From Pseudomonadales bacterium (lineage in GTDB: Bacteria; Pseudomonadota; Gammaproteobacteria; Pseudomonadales; Azotimanducaceae): a stretch of DNA of 64,000 bases. Shown in pieces: positions 39,339 to 49,825 of the stretch (positions within the stretch are counted from its first letter, which is position 1; the number at the start of each line of letters is the position of its first letter). The notes under the pieces are model-generated. The model saw only the letters and a list, made by a program, of their open reading frames with translations, was not told the origin of the DNA and did no database searches. The position numbers were made by a program, and so were the translations under genes. The stretch spans positions 34,886 through 98,885 of the forward strand of contig JALZVT010000031.1 in NCBI GenBank assembly GCA_023300545.1, read 5' to 3'.

Positions 39339-40682
39339 TTAGGCGGTTCCGCGTTCGTCGGGAAACACCAGTTCGCGCACCAGTTGCACCTGCTGGAACG
39401 ATCCGAAGGCGACAATGATATCAGCCTTCCCGGCGTGCGCGAGCGCCGCAATCATGCCACTTGCAGCGTCCTTCGATACTCGCGCGCTCAGCTGCGCATC
39501 GGCACAGGGCGATTGTACACCTGACAAGGCCGACAGAAGACGCGTGAGCGCTTCATCGGACGAAAGACCTCTGGGTCCCTGTGTTGGCACAACAACCCAC
39601 TGAGCGAACAACCCGTCCACCGCCTGAACGATGCCCTCAACATCTTTATCTGCCAGAAAGCCTACGCAGGCGACCAATCGACGGCCCGTGGTCTCTGGGT
39701 ATCGCGCCCGTAGCTGGCGGGCAAGGAACAGCGCACTGGCTGGATTATGCGCCACATCGAGTATCAGCGTGCGGTCTTGCCAACACAGTACCTCGAAGCG
39801 TCCAGGGTGCTGGCAGGTTTTGCTGGCAGTGCTGAGCTCAGCGCTTGTGGGGGCGCGGGTCAGCTGGGACACGGCCGCGGTTGCGAGTGCCGCATTGCGA
39901 TGAGCCACTCGGGGTTGTGTTGCTGACCGAGGATTGGCCTGCCCCTGCAGCCGCACGGTCCAATCCGTCTCACTACGCTGATACCAAAAGTCGACGCCAA
40001 AACGGCTCAGCTCGGCCCCCTTTTTGTGGCCCAGCTGCGTAACCGACTCCGGCATGTCCCCGCCCAGCAAAAGTGGTGCTCCGGCACGACATACCGCCGC
40101 CTTTTCGGCACCAATCTCATCCAGCGTATCGCCAAGAAAGCTCTGATGATCGAGCCCAATACTGGTTACAACCGCCACCTCACAATCAACGATGTTGGTC
40201 ACATCCAGTCGACCACCCAATCCAACCTCCAGCACGCACACGTCGACTGCGGCCTGCTTGAACAGCCACATCGCCGCCAAAATAGAGTATTCGTAATAGG
40301 TGAGCGGTACCTCGTCGCGCCCCCGATCAACCGCCACAAACGCCTGTACCAGCTGAGTGTCCGTTGCTTCTTTGCCATTAACTCGCACCCGCTCGTTATA
40401 CCGATGCATGTGTGGCGACAGCGTGGCCCCAACGCTATAACCCTGAGCGAGCAGCAACGACTCCGCAAAGCGCACCGTTGAGCCCTTGCCGTTAGTACCC
40501 GCAACAATAAGATTTCGCGGCGCCAGCGGCAGCAGATTCATCTGCTTTGCAACCTTCCGAGAGCGCTCCAAACCCAGTGCTATTTCCTGGGTGTGCTGGG
40601 TCGAGATATAGGCGAGCCAGTCGCCCAGCGCACCCTGAGCACCCGGCGCACGCCCAGTCGCTGTTATACGTTCGACCGACAA
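39339..40682 (-). CDS. folC: Bifunctional dihydrofolate synthase/folylpolyglutamate synthase
   Basis: Adds L-glutamate to dihydropteroate and to folates. The 447-residue Mur-ligase-like enzyme shows the P-loop IVAGTNGKGSTVRFAE, SPHMHRYNERVRVNG, EVGLGGRLDVTNIV, GLDHQSFLGDT and ILDVAHNPASALFL. The start appears to be TTG 40682; no ATG lies before the conserved WLAYI region, and the ribosome-binding site is weak. It begins 18 nt after trpA. In many relatives accD sits between trpA or trpF and folC; it is absent here. Confidence 0.94.
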   Translation of the reverse strand: MSVERITATGRAPGAQGALGDWLAYISTQHTQEIALGLERSRKVAKQMNLLPLAPRNLIVAGTNGKGSTVRFAESLLLAQGYSVGATLSPHMHRYNERVRVNGKEATDTQLVQAFVAVDRGRDEVPLTYYEYSILAAMWLFKQAAVDVCVLEVGLGGRLDVTNIVDCEVAVVTSIGLDHQSFLGDTLDEIGAEKAAVCRAGAPLLLGGDMPESVTQLGHKKGAELSRFGVDFWYQRSETDWTVRLQGQANPRSATQPRVAHRNAALATAAVSQLTRAPTSAELSTASKTCQHPGRFEVLCWQDRTLILDVAHNPASALFLARQLRARYPETTGRRLVACVGFLADKDVEGIVQAVDGLFAQWVVVPTQGPRGLSSDEALTRLLSALSGVQSPCADAQLSARVSKDAASGMIAALAHAGKADIIVAFGSFQQVQLVRELVFPDERGTA

Positions 40683-40700
40683 GACTATCGCCCGCCTTTG

Positions 40701-41504
40701 CTAGCTGAGCGCGTCGAGTGCGTCACGCAGCTGTGCAACTTGCGCCGTGAGCTTCGCGTCGATCTCGTCTACCGCGCTATCACCCATGGTTCGTACGAGT
40801 GCAGACCCAACCACAACGCCATCAGCAGATTCGCCAATGGCCTGTGCCGATTCCCGGTCTTTTATGCCAAAGCCAACCAGCACCGGCAGCGCCGTTCGCG
40901 CCTTCAATGCGGTCACTTTGAGTTTCACCCCCGCCGGATCGATCAGTGCAGCACCAGTCGTTCCCTTGAGCGATACGTAGTAAACAAAACCGGATGCCGT
41001 ATCGAGAATTTTCTGTGTTCGTTCGCTAGTTGTGGTCGGCGCTATCAGAAAGATCAGGTTTTGATCCCGCGCTAGAAGCTCACTCTGCAGCAGGCCCGCT
41101 TCTTCTGGTGGCAGATTAACCATAATCAATCCATCAACGCCCGCCTTCAGTGCCGCTTCAGCATAGATCGCCTCCCCCATACGCAACACAGAGTTGAGAT
41201 AGCCCATCAGCACAATCGGCGTGGTCGCATCGTCCTTGCGAAACTCCTCGACGTGCTTCAACACCTGCAGCAGCGTGACGCCGTGAGCCAGCGCACGCTC
41301 AGATGACGCCTGAATCGCCGGTCCTTCAGCCTCTGGATCAGAAAACGGCACACCCAATTCAATAACGTCTGCGCCGCCAGCAACAAGCGCGTGCATCGCT
41401 GACACGGTGCACGACGGGTTGGGATCACCCGCGGTAATAAAGGTAACCAGCGCGCGTTTGCCACTGGCCTTCAGACCATTCAACCGATCTTCAAGCCGAC
41501 TCAC
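40701..41504 (-). CDS. trpA: Tryptophan synthase alpha chain
   Basis: Cleaves indole-3-glycerol phosphate to indole and glyceraldehyde 3-phosphate. The 267-residue TIM barrel has [10 protein letters not shown], the catalytic Glu in [16 protein letters not shown], the Asp just after it, and [13 protein letters not shown] binding the phosphate. Coupled to trpB by a 4-nt overlap. Confidence 0.97.
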   Translation of the reverse strand: MSRLEDRLNGLKASGKRALVTFITAGDPNPSCTVSAMHALVAGGADVIELGVPFSDPEAEGPAIQASSERALAHGVTLLQVLKHVEEFRKDDATTPIVLMGYLNSVLRMGEAIYAEAALKAGVDGLIMVNLPPEEAGLLQSELLARDQNLIFLIAPTTTSERTQKILDTASGFVYYVSLKGTTGAALIDPAGVKLKVTALKARTALPVLVGFGIKDRESAQAIGESADGVVVGSALVRTMGDSAVDEIDAKLTAQVAQLRDALDALS

Positions 41505-42763
41505 AGCTCAATTCCCGCAAGCTTCGCAACCGTCAGAATGTCCTTATCCCCACGACCTGACAAATTAACGATAACCACATCGTCTTTGTCCATCGCCGGA
41601 CATTCACGCATAACCCAAGCCAGTGCATGCGCGGATTCGAGCGCGGGCAAAATACCTTCCAGGTGGTTCAGCGCGTTGAATGCGGTAAGTGCCTCGTCGT
41701 CGGTGACGCTTGAATACTCTACCCGTCCGAGATCTTTCAGGTGACTGTGCTCAGGACCGACTCCCGGGTAATCAAGCCCCGCGGAAATACTGTGAGTTTC
41801 CGCAATCTGCCCGTCTTCGTCTTCCATCAGGTAGGTACGATTGCCGTGTAACACACCCGGCACACCCGCGTTCAATGGCGCCGCGTGTTCGCCCGTCTCA
41901 AGGCCCTTGCCACCCGCTTCAACCCCCACAATGCGCACATCAGTGTCATCAATAAACGGGTGGAACAGACCAATTGCATTTGAACCACCACCCACGCAGG
42001 CTACCAGCGTATCGGGCAGACGACCGGTGAGTTGCAGGCACTGTGCTCTAGCCTCCTGGCCAATGACAGATTGAAAATCGCGCACGAGCTGTGGGTAAGG
42101 GTGCGGCCCCGCAACGGTGCCAATGATGTAGTGCGTGTCGTCGACGTTGGTTACCCAATCGCGCATGGCTTCGTTCATCGCGTCTTTCAGTGTGCGGGAA
42201 CCTGACTGCACCGGAATGACATCCGCACCCAGTAGCTTCATGCGATACACGTTCAACGACTGGCGCTGAACATCTTCAGACCCCATGTACACCTGACACT
42301 TCAAGCCAAGCCGTGCAGCAACGGTCGCCGTGGCAACACCGTGCTGGCCGGCTCCGGTCTCTGCAATAATGCGCGGCTTGCCCATCCGCTTGGCAAGCAG
42401 TGCCTGACCGATGGTGTTGTTTACCTTGTGCGCACCGGTGTGGTTTAAATCTTCCCGCTTGAGATATATCCGTGTGCCACCAACGGCTTCACTCAAACGT
42501 TCAGCCAGATACAACGGCGTCGGACGCCCTACATAGGACGCCAGGTCATCGTGAAACTCACGCTGAAATTGCGGGTCAGTCGTGGCCTCACGATAAAGAT
42601 CATCCAGCTGATCGAGCGCATGGATCAACGTTTCTGCGACATACCTACCGCCAAACTGGCCATACTTTCCAGCCGCGTCGGGTGCGCTATAAGCGGCACT
42701 CAGATCACTGTTATCTGTGGGGCTCGCCTTGTCTTTGTTTGTGTCTACTTCTTGATTTGTCAC
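41501..42763 (-). CDS. trpB: Tryptophan synthase beta chain
   Basis: Pyridoxal-phosphate enzyme joining indole and serine. The 420-residue protein has the cofactor Lys in [15 protein letters not shown], the indole-channel Glu in [15 protein letters not shown], and the phosphate loop VGGGSNAIG. An N-terminal extension of about 25 polar residues precedes the conserved [13 protein letters not shown]. Its start overlaps the trpF stop by 4 nt and its stop overlaps the trpA start. Confidence 0.97.
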   Translation of the reverse strand: MTNQEVDTNKDKASPTDNSDLSAAYSAPDAAGKYGQFGGRYVAETLIHALDQLDDLYREATTDPQFQREFHDDLASYVGRPTPLYLAERLSEAVGGTRIYLKREDLNHTGAHKVNNTIGQALLAKRMGKPRIIAETGAGQHGVATATVAARLGLKCQVYMGSEDVQRQSLNVYRMKLLGADVIPVQSGSRTLKDAMNEAMRDWVTNVDDTHYIIGTVAGPHPYPQLVRDFQSVIGQEARAQCLQLTGRLPDTLVACVGGGSNAIGLFHPFIDDTDVRIVGVEAGGKGLETGEHAAPLNAGVPGVLHGNRTYLMEDEDGQIAETHSISAGLDYPGVGPEHSHLKDLGRVEYSSVTDDEALTAFNALNHLEGILPALESAHALAWVMRECPAMDKDDVVIVNLSGRGDKDILTVAKLAGIEL

Positions 42764-43446
42764 ACTGACCTCTTAACGGCTCTGCAAAACGATTCAATTT
42801 TTTCTGGGTCTTTACGCCCGGGCGACGACTCAACACCTGAGGCAACATCCACACCCCATGGGCGAGTTGCCTCAATGCCTGCGGCAACGTTGTCTGCGTC
42901 GAGTCCTCCAGCTAACCACAGGGTTCGATCTGACCAGCGCGGCCAAAGCGCCCAATCAAACTGCTTGCCTGTACCGCCGGCGATAACTTTACCCGCCGCA
43001 TCTACCGTCACAGCATCCAGTACCAATGCCTCTGCGCTGTCGTAGTCATCAGCAACCACGTTAAAAGACTCGCCAAGGGCACTGCCACTGACAGACATAG
43101 AGACGGCCTTCCAATAGGGCAAATTGAATTGCTCGCAAAACGCTTTGCTCTCGGTACCGTGGAACTGGATAACGTCGAAGTCCAATTGATTCAAAACGCG
43201 CTCGACATCACGTGCATCCGCATTTTGAAACAGGGCAACACGCTTAGCACCGGCGCCAAGATCACCCCACCAGGGCAGCAGCTCTTCAGGTGTCACACAA
43301 CGCTTACTTCGCGCAATGAAGTTAATGCCCAGATAGTCGGCTCCGGCATCAATCGCATGTTGCGCGTCGACCGGCGTGGTGAGTCCGCAAATTTTAATGC
43401 GCGTGTTGTTGCGCAGAGAAGTCGGTGCACAATCATCGGAAAGCAT
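42760..43446 (-). CDS. trpF: Phosphoribosylanthranilate isomerase
   Basis: Third step of the tryptophan branch. The 228-residue barrel carries the catalytic Cys in [13 protein letters not shown], the catalytic Asp in LVLDAVTVD and the phosphate site GGTGKQFDW and [10 protein letters not shown]. First gene of trpF-trpB-trpA-folC and onwards. The other trp genes are not in the window. A 15-nt inverted repeat lies 28 nt before the start; no aromatic leader peptide was seen here. Confidence 0.95.
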   Translation of the reverse strand: MLSDDCAPTSLRNNTRIKICGLTTPVDAQHAIDAGADYLGINFIARSKRCVTPEELLPWWGDLGAGAKRVALFQNADARDVERVLNQLDFDVIQFHGTESKAFCEQFNLPYWKAVSMSVSGSALGESFNVVADDYDSAEALVLDAVTVDAAGKVIAGGTGKQFDWALWPRWSDRTLWLAGGLDADNVAAGIEATRPWGVDVASGVESSPGRKDPEKIESFCRAVKRSV

Positions 43447-43473
43447 GGTGTCAGCGTCGTCTTTTGGTTGTGA

Positions 43474-43488
43474 TGATCGAAACGATCA
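43474..43488. promoter_or_regulatory. Inverted repeat upstream of trpF
   Basis: TGATCG-AAA-CGATCA, 6-bp arms with a 3-nt centre. It could be an operator or a small hairpin in the trpF leader. A second symmetric element, CACCTCAGGTG, lies slightly upstream of it, around 43506-43516. No regulator is assigned. Confidence 0.35.
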
Positions 43489-43539
43489 AGGCGGCGTAGT
43501 CTAGGGCACCTCAGGTGACTTATCTAGCTCACACCAGCC

Positions 43540-44406
43540 TTAGTACAAGGCCTCGAACCCACCAAGCGCACGCAGCACTGGCGGTAACCTGCCGCCTGGG
43601 AGTCCAAGCTCTGGCGGATAGCTGACGTGTGCAAGATACAAGGCTTGCGGGGGCGCTGTCGGCCCAAGTAACGAACGATCGCGGCCGAGTAGCAGGTCAC
43701 TCACCCAGCTCGCTGGCCGCTCGCTACGCCCAACCTGAGCCAGCATCGATGCAATGTTTCGAACCATATGCAGCAAAAAGGCATTGGCTTCGATGTCGAG
43801 CACCACAAGGTCACCATAACGACTCACCGAAATCCGGTGCACATTGCGCCAGGCTGTCGGTGATTGGCAGCCCGCTGCACGAACGGCGCTGAAATCCTGC
43901 TCGCCCAATAGTGCCTGGGCAGCGCGGTGCATGGCATGGTCATCGAGCGTTGGCCCAGACCACCATTGCGAACGCCCAAGGGCTTGCGGCGATTCCTCGG
44001 CATAGACATAGAGATAGCGACGAGACAATGCAGAGAAGCGGGCGTGGAAGTTTGTTGGAACAGCCCGCGCCCAGGCCACAGAGAGGCCCTTTGGCAAATG
44101 GCTATTACTGCCAAGCCGCCAGGCTTTCTCGGGGCGGACAACGTCGGTAGCAAAACTCGCGACCTGCGCCGTCGCGTGAACACCTGAATCAGTACGACCG
44201 GCGGCCACAACCTTTACCGGTGCGGCCGCGATATTTGTCAGCGCTTCTTCAAGGCTCTGCTGGGCGGAACTTGCGTGGCTCTGACGCTGCCAGCCGTGAA
44301 AGACACTGCCGTCATATTCAACGCCCAGTGCCCAGGTTGTTAGCTGCTCGCTAATGCTAGAGCTTGTCGAGCAACTCGTTGGCTTCGCCCTTTTGTGACG
44401 TATCAC
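43540..44406 (-). CDS. truA: tRNA pseudouridine(38-40) synthase
   Basis: Makes pseudouridine at positions 38-40 of the tRNA anticodon stem-loop. The 288-residue protein has the catalytic Asp73 in AAGRTDSGVHATAQ, LGVEYDGSVFHGWQRQ, FHARFSALSRRYLYVY and FLLHMVRNIASML. No ATG is available. GTG 44406, with AAGGTG 7 nt upstream, is the best start although it lies 50 nt inside the fimV 3' end. It is 15-20 residues longer at the N-terminus than in E. coli. Confidence 0.94.
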   Translation of the reverse strand: MIRHKRAKPTSCSTSSSISEQLTTWALGVEYDGSVFHGWQRQSHASSAQQSLEEALTNIAAAPVKVVAAGRTDSGVHATAQVASFATDVVRPEKAWRLGSNSHLPKGLSVAWARAVPTNFHARFSALSRRYLYVYAEESPQALGRSQWWSGPTLDDHAMHRAAQALLGEQDFSAVRAAGCQSPTAWRNVHRISVSRYGDLVVLDIEANAFLLHMVRNIASMLAQVGRSERPASWVSDLLLGRDRSLLGPTAPPQALYLAHVSYPPELGLPGGRLPPVLRALGGFEALY

Positions 44407-47272
44407 CTTCCGAGATCACTTCACCAAGAATCTCTCGAGCACCGTCGTCGTCGCCCATATCAATATAGGCGCGTGCGAGGTCTAACTTTGTCGCAGAGGT
44501 ATCAGCGTCATCGTCAAAGCTGAAATCCACATCGTCGCCAAGCTCGGGCGTCAACAGACCATCTGCTTCCAACTCACCCAAACTGCGTTCGATCTCATCC
44601 AGCAGCTCGTCGTCATCTGTTTCGGCAACCACTCGTGCAAGCTCAGAGGTTTCATCTGGAAAGTCGATTCCAAGATCACCGCCGAGGCTGTCTGCTGAAA
44701 CGTCATCAGTCAGATCCCCAACCGAGTCACCCAAGCTATCAACATCAAGATCGAGCTCAAAGTCTTCAACCGAATCCGGGATACTGCTGGCAAGATCCAT
44801 ATCAACATTAGTCGAGAACTGGTCTGTATTTACCGCGGGCTGATCAAAATCAGCAGCTGCATCAGCGGCTATTTCATCGGTAAGAACGTCTAGATCAATA
44901 TCATCGCTCGAATCAAGATCGAGCTCGAACTCGGCTTCAACCGCATCGGAGTCGACCATCAGGTCATCTGAATTGTCAGAGTTACCGCCGCCAAACTCGC
45001 CAGTTAGCAGTGAATCTGCTTCATCAGCCAGGTCATCACTTGCCACACTGCTTACGGTGGTGTCGAACGCAAATGGCTCTGCTTCTGATTCCAGCTCATG
45101 GTCATCGAGAGATTCAACTTCGTCATGCTGCTCAGCATCCGCATCGTCAGCACCTGCAAACACACTCGCAGCACCGACAGCAATTGCCGCTCCGGCGCCA
45201 GCAATCAAACCTGTGTTTGATGCATCCATAGGCTGACTACCGTCCAACGCGTCAACCTCGGCGCGGAAATCAGTCTCAAGTGCGTCATGCAATGCTTCAG
45301 CGGCCGCTAGTGTGTCGCTGTCTGAACAGTTTTCACCCAGCGCGACGGCGTGCCGAGCGTAACTTTCGGCATCGTTTGTTTCAGCGGAAACTTCCAGCAA
45401 CCGCATTCGAACGGCGTGATCTTCCGGATTGGATTCAACAGCTCCCTGCAACAACGCGATCGCTTGCGGGTAACGCCCATAAGCGATGTAGATATCTGCC
45501 TCACCAATAACGTCAGACGTTTCAGCGGCACTACCCGTCGCGCCAACCTTGTCGGCAGGAGACGCATCATCCGCTGGACCAAACAGGTCATCATCAGAAA
45601 GCTCATCGTCAGATCCGATGGAGTCCATCGAGGTGCTAAGTTCTTCAGCAAGGTCAGCTTCGGCAGCCACACTAGAGGCGGCATCAAGCGCGCCGTCAGC
45701 GTCTTCTAGATCACCCAGCAGGTCAGCATCACCAAGCGGTGTTGCTGTTTCAGACGCGAGCGATGGTGCCAGCTCAAAAGACGGCTCACCCGCATCGAGG
45801 TCATCTAGCTCTAGGTCATCCGCATTTTTTCGGCGGCGGCTAAACAGCACACCCGCTAACACCAAGGCCAAACCACCCAACGCAGTTCCGAGCACAGACG
45901 TTTCTTGCCACCAGGGCTTGGCATTGGCCGGTGTCGTTTGTGAGGTGCTTTGATCTTGCGGTTGAAGGTTTGTTGAGCCCTCACGTATTGTTTTAAGTTG
46001 CTGCTCAAGTTGTGCAATTTGTTGATCTTTTAAACTGATCGTTTTTTCGCTTTCGGCAGCCTGTTCTTCGACGCCACGCTTTTGTAGATCGAGTTGATAG
46101 GTCAACTCATCTACTTTACGAGTCATCTCACTCAGTCGTTCATTCGACGCATTACCGACAACGGCCGTCGCCTGGTCGCTGGAACCCGCACTGTCGATAC
46201 TATCGACCGCGCCTGTGACGTCGGCCGCGACAATGCTCAAGCGACCGTCATTGGTTACCGGCGCTGAACCGGCATCACCGGGCCCACGGCTGGTTGCATC
46301 AATAGTGGCAGCACTTGCCTGGGATGGGCTGGTTGATGAAGAGTCAGAGGGGGCTGCAGAAGCCGTTCGAGCTGGCGAACCTGCTCGCCATGACTGATTC
46401 TGTTGATCGATCTCGGCAACCGCTGAAGGCTTAGGCACAGCCGACGCTTCGGCTTCGCTTGGCAGCCGCAGAACAACGCCTTCTTTCAGCAGATTGACGT
46501 TGCCGTCGATAAAGGCTGTTGGATTGAGGCGTTGAATCGCCAGCATGTTTTGCTGTGGTGTCACGTTTTCTGAGGGCAACGTTTGCGACGCGATAGTCCA
46601 CAGTGTGTCATTGCGAGTCGTCCGACCGTAGGTGCCATCGTTGGACGCAATCTGGGGGCGCGGCGTGCCTGGCGTCGAGTTTGACGTAGAAGACGGTGCT
46701 GCGACGGCAGGCGCGCTAGTACTTGTCGTACTGGTGACCGGCGGTGTGTCTCGCTGAATACGACCCGCAGAGCCGATATCAGTTTGCTCGCGGCTTGGTG
46801 CGGCCACGGGCGCAGCAGCGCTATGGGTAAAAGTGGGCGGATCAAGCAGTACGGTGTACTCCTTAAGCAACCGGCCGCTGGGCCAAAGCACTTCCACTAG
46901 AAAGTTGAGATAGGGTTCGGTGATGGGCTGCTGTGAAGTCGCCTTGATCACCAGGTTGCCCCGGGGGCTGCGGGTCACATCAAACTTTAAGCTGGTCAAA
47001 AAGAAGAAGCGTTCAACCCCAACTCGGCGGAAGTCATCCGTGGATGCAAGCGATGCCAGTACTTCCGCGCTGTCGAGACCACGCGTATCGAGCAACTCAA
47101 TTTCAGCAGCAAAGCGCTCATTAAGAGCCGACCGGGTATCAATCTCACCCAAGCCCAAGGCAGAAACAGGCAACGTGCCCACAGTACCCGCTGACAAACA
47201 AATTACAGCACCTGCAGCTATTCCCGCAGACAGACAGCGCTGACGCATTCGATTCCAGCCAGAACTAACCAT
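44357..47272 (-). CDS. fimV: FimV-like motility/polarity hub protein
   Basis: A 971-residue bitopic protein. FimV in Pseudomonas binds peptidoglycan, organises the cell pole and supports type IV pili and twitching. Order: signal-like N-terminus, FimV N-domain (LGLGEIDTRSALNERFAAEI), a LysM-type module (RNDTLWTIASQTLP), a Ser/Thr/Pro-rich linker, a coiled coil (near residues 420-460), a membrane helix (VLGTALGGLALVLAGVLFS), a very acidic Asp/Ser region with TPR-like repeats, and the C-terminal FimV domain (KLDLARAYIDMGDDDGAREI). ATG 47272 is chosen because AAGGG lies 8 nt upstream. A TAGAAT box lies at 47305-47310 on the minus strand. Overlaps truA. Confidence 0.92.
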   Translation of the reverse strand: MVSSGWNRMRQRCLSAGIAAGAVICLSAGTVGTLPVSALGLGEIDTRSALNERFAAEIELLDTRGLDSAEVLASLASTDDFRRVGVERFFFLTSLKFDVTRSPRGNLVIKATSQQPITEPYLNFLVEVLWPSGRLLKEYTVLLDPPTFTHSAAAPVAAPSREQTDIGSAGRIQRDTPPVTSTTSTSAPAVAAPSSTSNSTPGTPRPQIASNDGTYGRTTRNDTLWTIASQTLPSENVTPQQNMLAIQRLNPTAFIDGNVNLLKEGVVLRLPSEAEASAVPKPSAVAEIDQQNQSWRAGSPARTASAAPSDSSSTSPSQASAATIDATSRGPGDAGSAPVTNDGRLSIVAADVTGAVDSIDSAGSSDQATAVVGNASNERLSEMTRKVDELTYQLDLQKRGVEEQAAESEKTISLKDQQIAQLEQQLKTIREGSTNLQPQDQSTSQTTPANAKPWWQETSVLGTALGGLALVLAGVLFSRRRKNADDLELDDLDAGEPSFELAPSLASETATPLGDADLLGDLEDADGALDAASSVAAEADLAEELSTSMDSIGSDDELSDDDLFGPADDASPADKVGATGSAAETSDVIGEADIYIAYGRYPQAIALLQGAVESNPEDHAVRMRLLEVSAETNDAESYARHAVALGENCSDSDTLAAAEALHDALETDFRAEVDALDGSQPMDASNTGLIAGAGAAIAVGAASVFAGADDADAEQHDEVESLDDHELESEAEPFAFDTTVSSVASDDLADEADSLLTGEFGGGNSDNSDDLMVDSDAVEAEFELDLDSSDDIDLDVLTDEIAADAAADFDQPAVNTDQFSTNVDMDLASSIPDSVEDFELDLDVDSLGDSVGDLTDDVSADSLGGDLGIDFPDETSELARVVAETDDDELLDEIERSLGELEADGLLTPELGDDVDFSFDDDADTSATKLDLARAYIDMGDDDGAREILGEVISEGDTSQKGEANELLDKL

Positions 47273-47617
47273 AAAAAAACCCTTACCTACCAACCCGATC
47301 ACCAATTCTATGTTTTCTTTGCGCGACGTTTGTATTCGTTGGGCGACACACTGCAAAGGGGGGGGTGAGGCAAGAAGCCTGATTAGATCGGCAGTCCTGT
47401 GACAACGCCACTAAGCCCACCTGAATCAATTCACATCCTTTTGCGTATGTTGCGAACACGCTACATCGTCAATTCGTGCCTTCAATATCCAAAGCCACCG
47501 ATTGCTTCCAGCAATTGCGACTAACGACAATTAGAGACAGGCGAACAATACCGCAGGGCACCCTCCGAGAGTATGGCGCGAGTCCCAATTATTACATCTA
47601 TTGACGGTTAAATGGCG
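47273..47617. other. Intergenic region between asd and fimV
   Basis: 345 nt without a supported gene. It should hold the end of the leu-asd transcript and the fimV promoter. On the minus strand there is a TAGAAT -10-like box close to fimV and a run of eight C (47358-47365) about 86 nt before the fimV start. No hairpin with T-run was found after asd. Confidence 0.5.
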
Positions 47618-48658
47618 CTAGTCGAGCGAGCCGTTAGCGAACAACAGCTCGGCAATCTGCACGCTATTGAGCGCAGCCCCCTTTCTGACATTGTCACTCA
47701 CCACCCACAGGTTCAGCCCGTTCGGATGTGACAAATCGGCTCGCAAGCGACCGACAAACACCGAATCGGTACCGGTTGCTTCCTTAACCGGAGTGGGATA
47801 GCCCACACCTCCTTCCGCTTTCACACCATCTTCGTCAAGTAAAGTGACTCCGCTCGCCCGTTCGAGCAGCTCTCGTGCCGACGCGACTGACAACGGTCGT
47901 TCGAGTTCAACCGCCACCGCTTCGCTGTGACCATAGAACACCGGTATTCGCACGCAGGTCGGATTAACAAGAATACTGTCATCTTCGAAAATTTTGCAGG
48001 TTTCGCGCACCATCTTCATTTCTTCGGTGCTGTAACCGTTGTCTTCAAAATCGCCAATTTGGGGGATCGCATTGAAGGCGATCTGGGTTGGAAACTGGTT
48101 CGGTTCATAGCTACGCCCATTAAGCAGCGCAGCGGTCTGTCCGGCCAATTCATCCACCCCTTTTGCACCGGCGCCTGATACCGCCTGATAGGTTGAGACC
48201 GTAATACGCTTAATGGTCGCGGCATCGTGCAGCGGCTTCAACGCCACCAACATTTGAATCGTCGAACAATTTGGGTTTGCGACAATTCGTCCTTCGTAAC
48301 CGTCGAGGGCATGGGCATTCACCTCGGGTACGACCAAAGGCACCGCCGGATCCATCCGAAAGTGTGACGTATTGTCCACAACCCAACAGCCGGATTCTGC
48401 CGCTATGGGGGCGTACTTCGCAGACACGGTACCACCCGGCGAGAACAAGCCTAGTTGCACGGTCGAGAAATCAAATTCAGCCAGATCTTTGACCTCCCGA
48501 GTCTTGCCCAGAGCCCGCTTGGTTGTTCCTGCTGAACGTTCACTCGCCAACAAATGCAGCTCGCCAACCGGGAAGTTTCGTTCTTCCAGAATTTCAAGCA
48601 TCGCTTCACCAACGGCACCGGTTGCGCCCACCACCGCAACATCAACTTTGCCAGTCAT
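47618..48658 (-). CDS. asd: Aspartate-semialdehyde dehydrogenase
   Basis: Second step of the aspartate pathway to lysine, threonine, methionine and diaminopimelate. The 346-residue protein shows VAVVGATGAVGEAMLEIL, the catalytic Cys in NPNCSTIQMLVAL, and the His region RIPVFYGHSEAVAVE. The intact Cys separates it from the inactive paralogue Usg. ATG 48658, with GGAG 9 nt upstream, is preferred to ATG 48673. It starts 1 nt after the leuB stop, as in leuC-leuD-leuB-asd of Pseudomonas. Confidence 0.95.
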   Translation of the reverse strand: MTGKVDVAVVGATGAVGEAMLEILEERNFPVGELHLLASERSAGTTKRALGKTREVKDLAEFDFSTVQLGLFSPGGTVSAKYAPIAAESGCWVVDNTSHFRMDPAVPLVVPEVNAHALDGYEGRIVANPNCSTIQMLVALKPLHDAATIKRITVSTYQAVSGAGAKGVDELAGQTAALLNGRSYEPNQFPTQIAFNAIPQIGDFEDNGYSTEEMKMVRETCKIFEDDSILVNPTCVRIPVFYGHSEAVAVELERPLSVASARELLERASGVTLLDEDGVKAEGGVGYPTPVKEATGTDSVFVGRLRADLSHPNGLNLWVVSDNVRKGAALNSVQIAELLFANGSLD

Positions 48659-48659
48659 A

Positions 48660-49754
48660 TCAACGTGCTCCATTCGTGAGGTGGCCCATAACCGCTGCAG
48701 CCATGCTGGACGTTGTTTCTTGGTTGTCGGCGGTAACCCCATGCAGATCTGCCGTGCGATGACCAGCTGCCAGGGTCGCGCTTACCGCGGCCTCAATGCG
48801 AACTGCTGCCTCGGGCATGCCGAGGCTGTAACGAAACATCATCGCGACAGACAAAAACATGGCGAGCGGGTTCGCCAACTCTTTACCCGCAATGTCAGGC
48901 GCACTACCGTGCACCGGTTCATACATACCGCGCCCATCTGCCGCAAGAGAAGCTGACGGCAACATACCTAACGAGCCGGTTAACATTGCTGCCACGTCAC
49001 TCAGAATGTCGCCAAACATATTGCCGGTAACAATCACGTCAAACTGTTTGGGGGTACGCACAAGTTGCATCGCTGCATTGTCGACATACATATGCGACAG
49101 CTCAACATCGGGGTAATCGCCCGCTATTTCATTCACAACATCACGCCAAAGCTGGGTGACCTCTAGCACGTTGGCCTTATCCACTGAACACAACCGGCCA
49201 CTACGCTTCTGCGCCAACTCAAACGCACTGCGTGCAATACGTTCAATTTCCCAGTCGTGATAAACGTAGGTATTGAAGCCTTTCCGCTCATTGTTCTCGG
49301 TCGTGACACCACGTGGCTCACCAAAATAGATACCGCCCGTCAGCTCTCGCACAATCAAAATATCAAGACCCGCAACCAACTCCGCCTTAAGCGATGAGGC
49401 TTCTGCTAGCGCCGGCGCCAGCAATGCGGGCCGCAAGTTTGAGAACAATTCGAGTCCCTGGCGCAATCCAAGCAAACCTTTTTCAGGTCGCTCGCTCATT
49501 GGCAGCGCTTCCCATCTGGGGCCACCAACCGCCCCCAGCAATACCGCGTCAGCCGCTTTCGCGGCTGCAAGCGTCGCCGCTGGCAAAGGCGTGCCTTCGG
49601 CATCAATCGCGCAACCACCCACCAGCCCTTCGCTCACGGTTAAGGTCACGCCATCCATAGCGGCTGCCGCGTGCGCAAGTTCAATGGCCGGCGTCATTAC
49701 TTCGGGGCCAATGCCGTCACCCGGCAAAGCAAGAATCGATTTTGTATTACTCAT
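48660..49754 (-). CDS. leuB: 3-isopropylmalate dehydrogenase
   Basis: NAD-dependent oxidative decarboxylation in leucine synthesis. The 364-residue enzyme has [54 protein letters not shown] and the NAD site [14 protein letters not shown]. Order and orientation match leuC-leuD-leuB, with a 71-nt gap after leuD. Confidence 0.97.
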   Translation of the reverse strand: MSNTKSILALPGDGIGPEVMTPAIELAHAAAAMDGVTLTVSEGLVGGCAIDAEGTPLPAATLAAAKAADAVLLGAVGGPRWEALPMSERPEKGLLGLRQGLELFSNLRPALLAPALAEASSLKAELVAGLDILIVRELTGGIYFGEPRGVTTENNERKGFNTYVYHDWEIERIARSAFELAQKRSGRLCSVDKANVLEVTQLWRDVVNEIAGDYPDVELSHMYVDNAAMQLVRTPKQFDVIVTGNMFGDILSDVAAMLTGSLGMLPSASLAADGRGMYEPVHGSAPDIAGKELANPLAMFLSVAMMFRYSLGMPEAAVRIEAAVSATLAAGHRTADLHGVTADNQETTSSMAAAVMGHLTNGAR

Positions 49755-49825
49755 CAGTCATCTCTTATTTAGTAAAGCGGTGTGGCGTTAGCGCAGCTGC
49801 GCATTGTCGCTGTATAACTGTGCTA

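Noticed and set aside
43447..43539. Tryptophan attenuator before trpF
   Set aside because: No short frame with Trp codons and no terminator hairpin with a T-run was found; only small inverted repeats are present.
47618..48658. Asd as the inactive paralogue Usg
   Set aside because: The catalytic Cys in NPNCSTIQ and the conserved His are intact.
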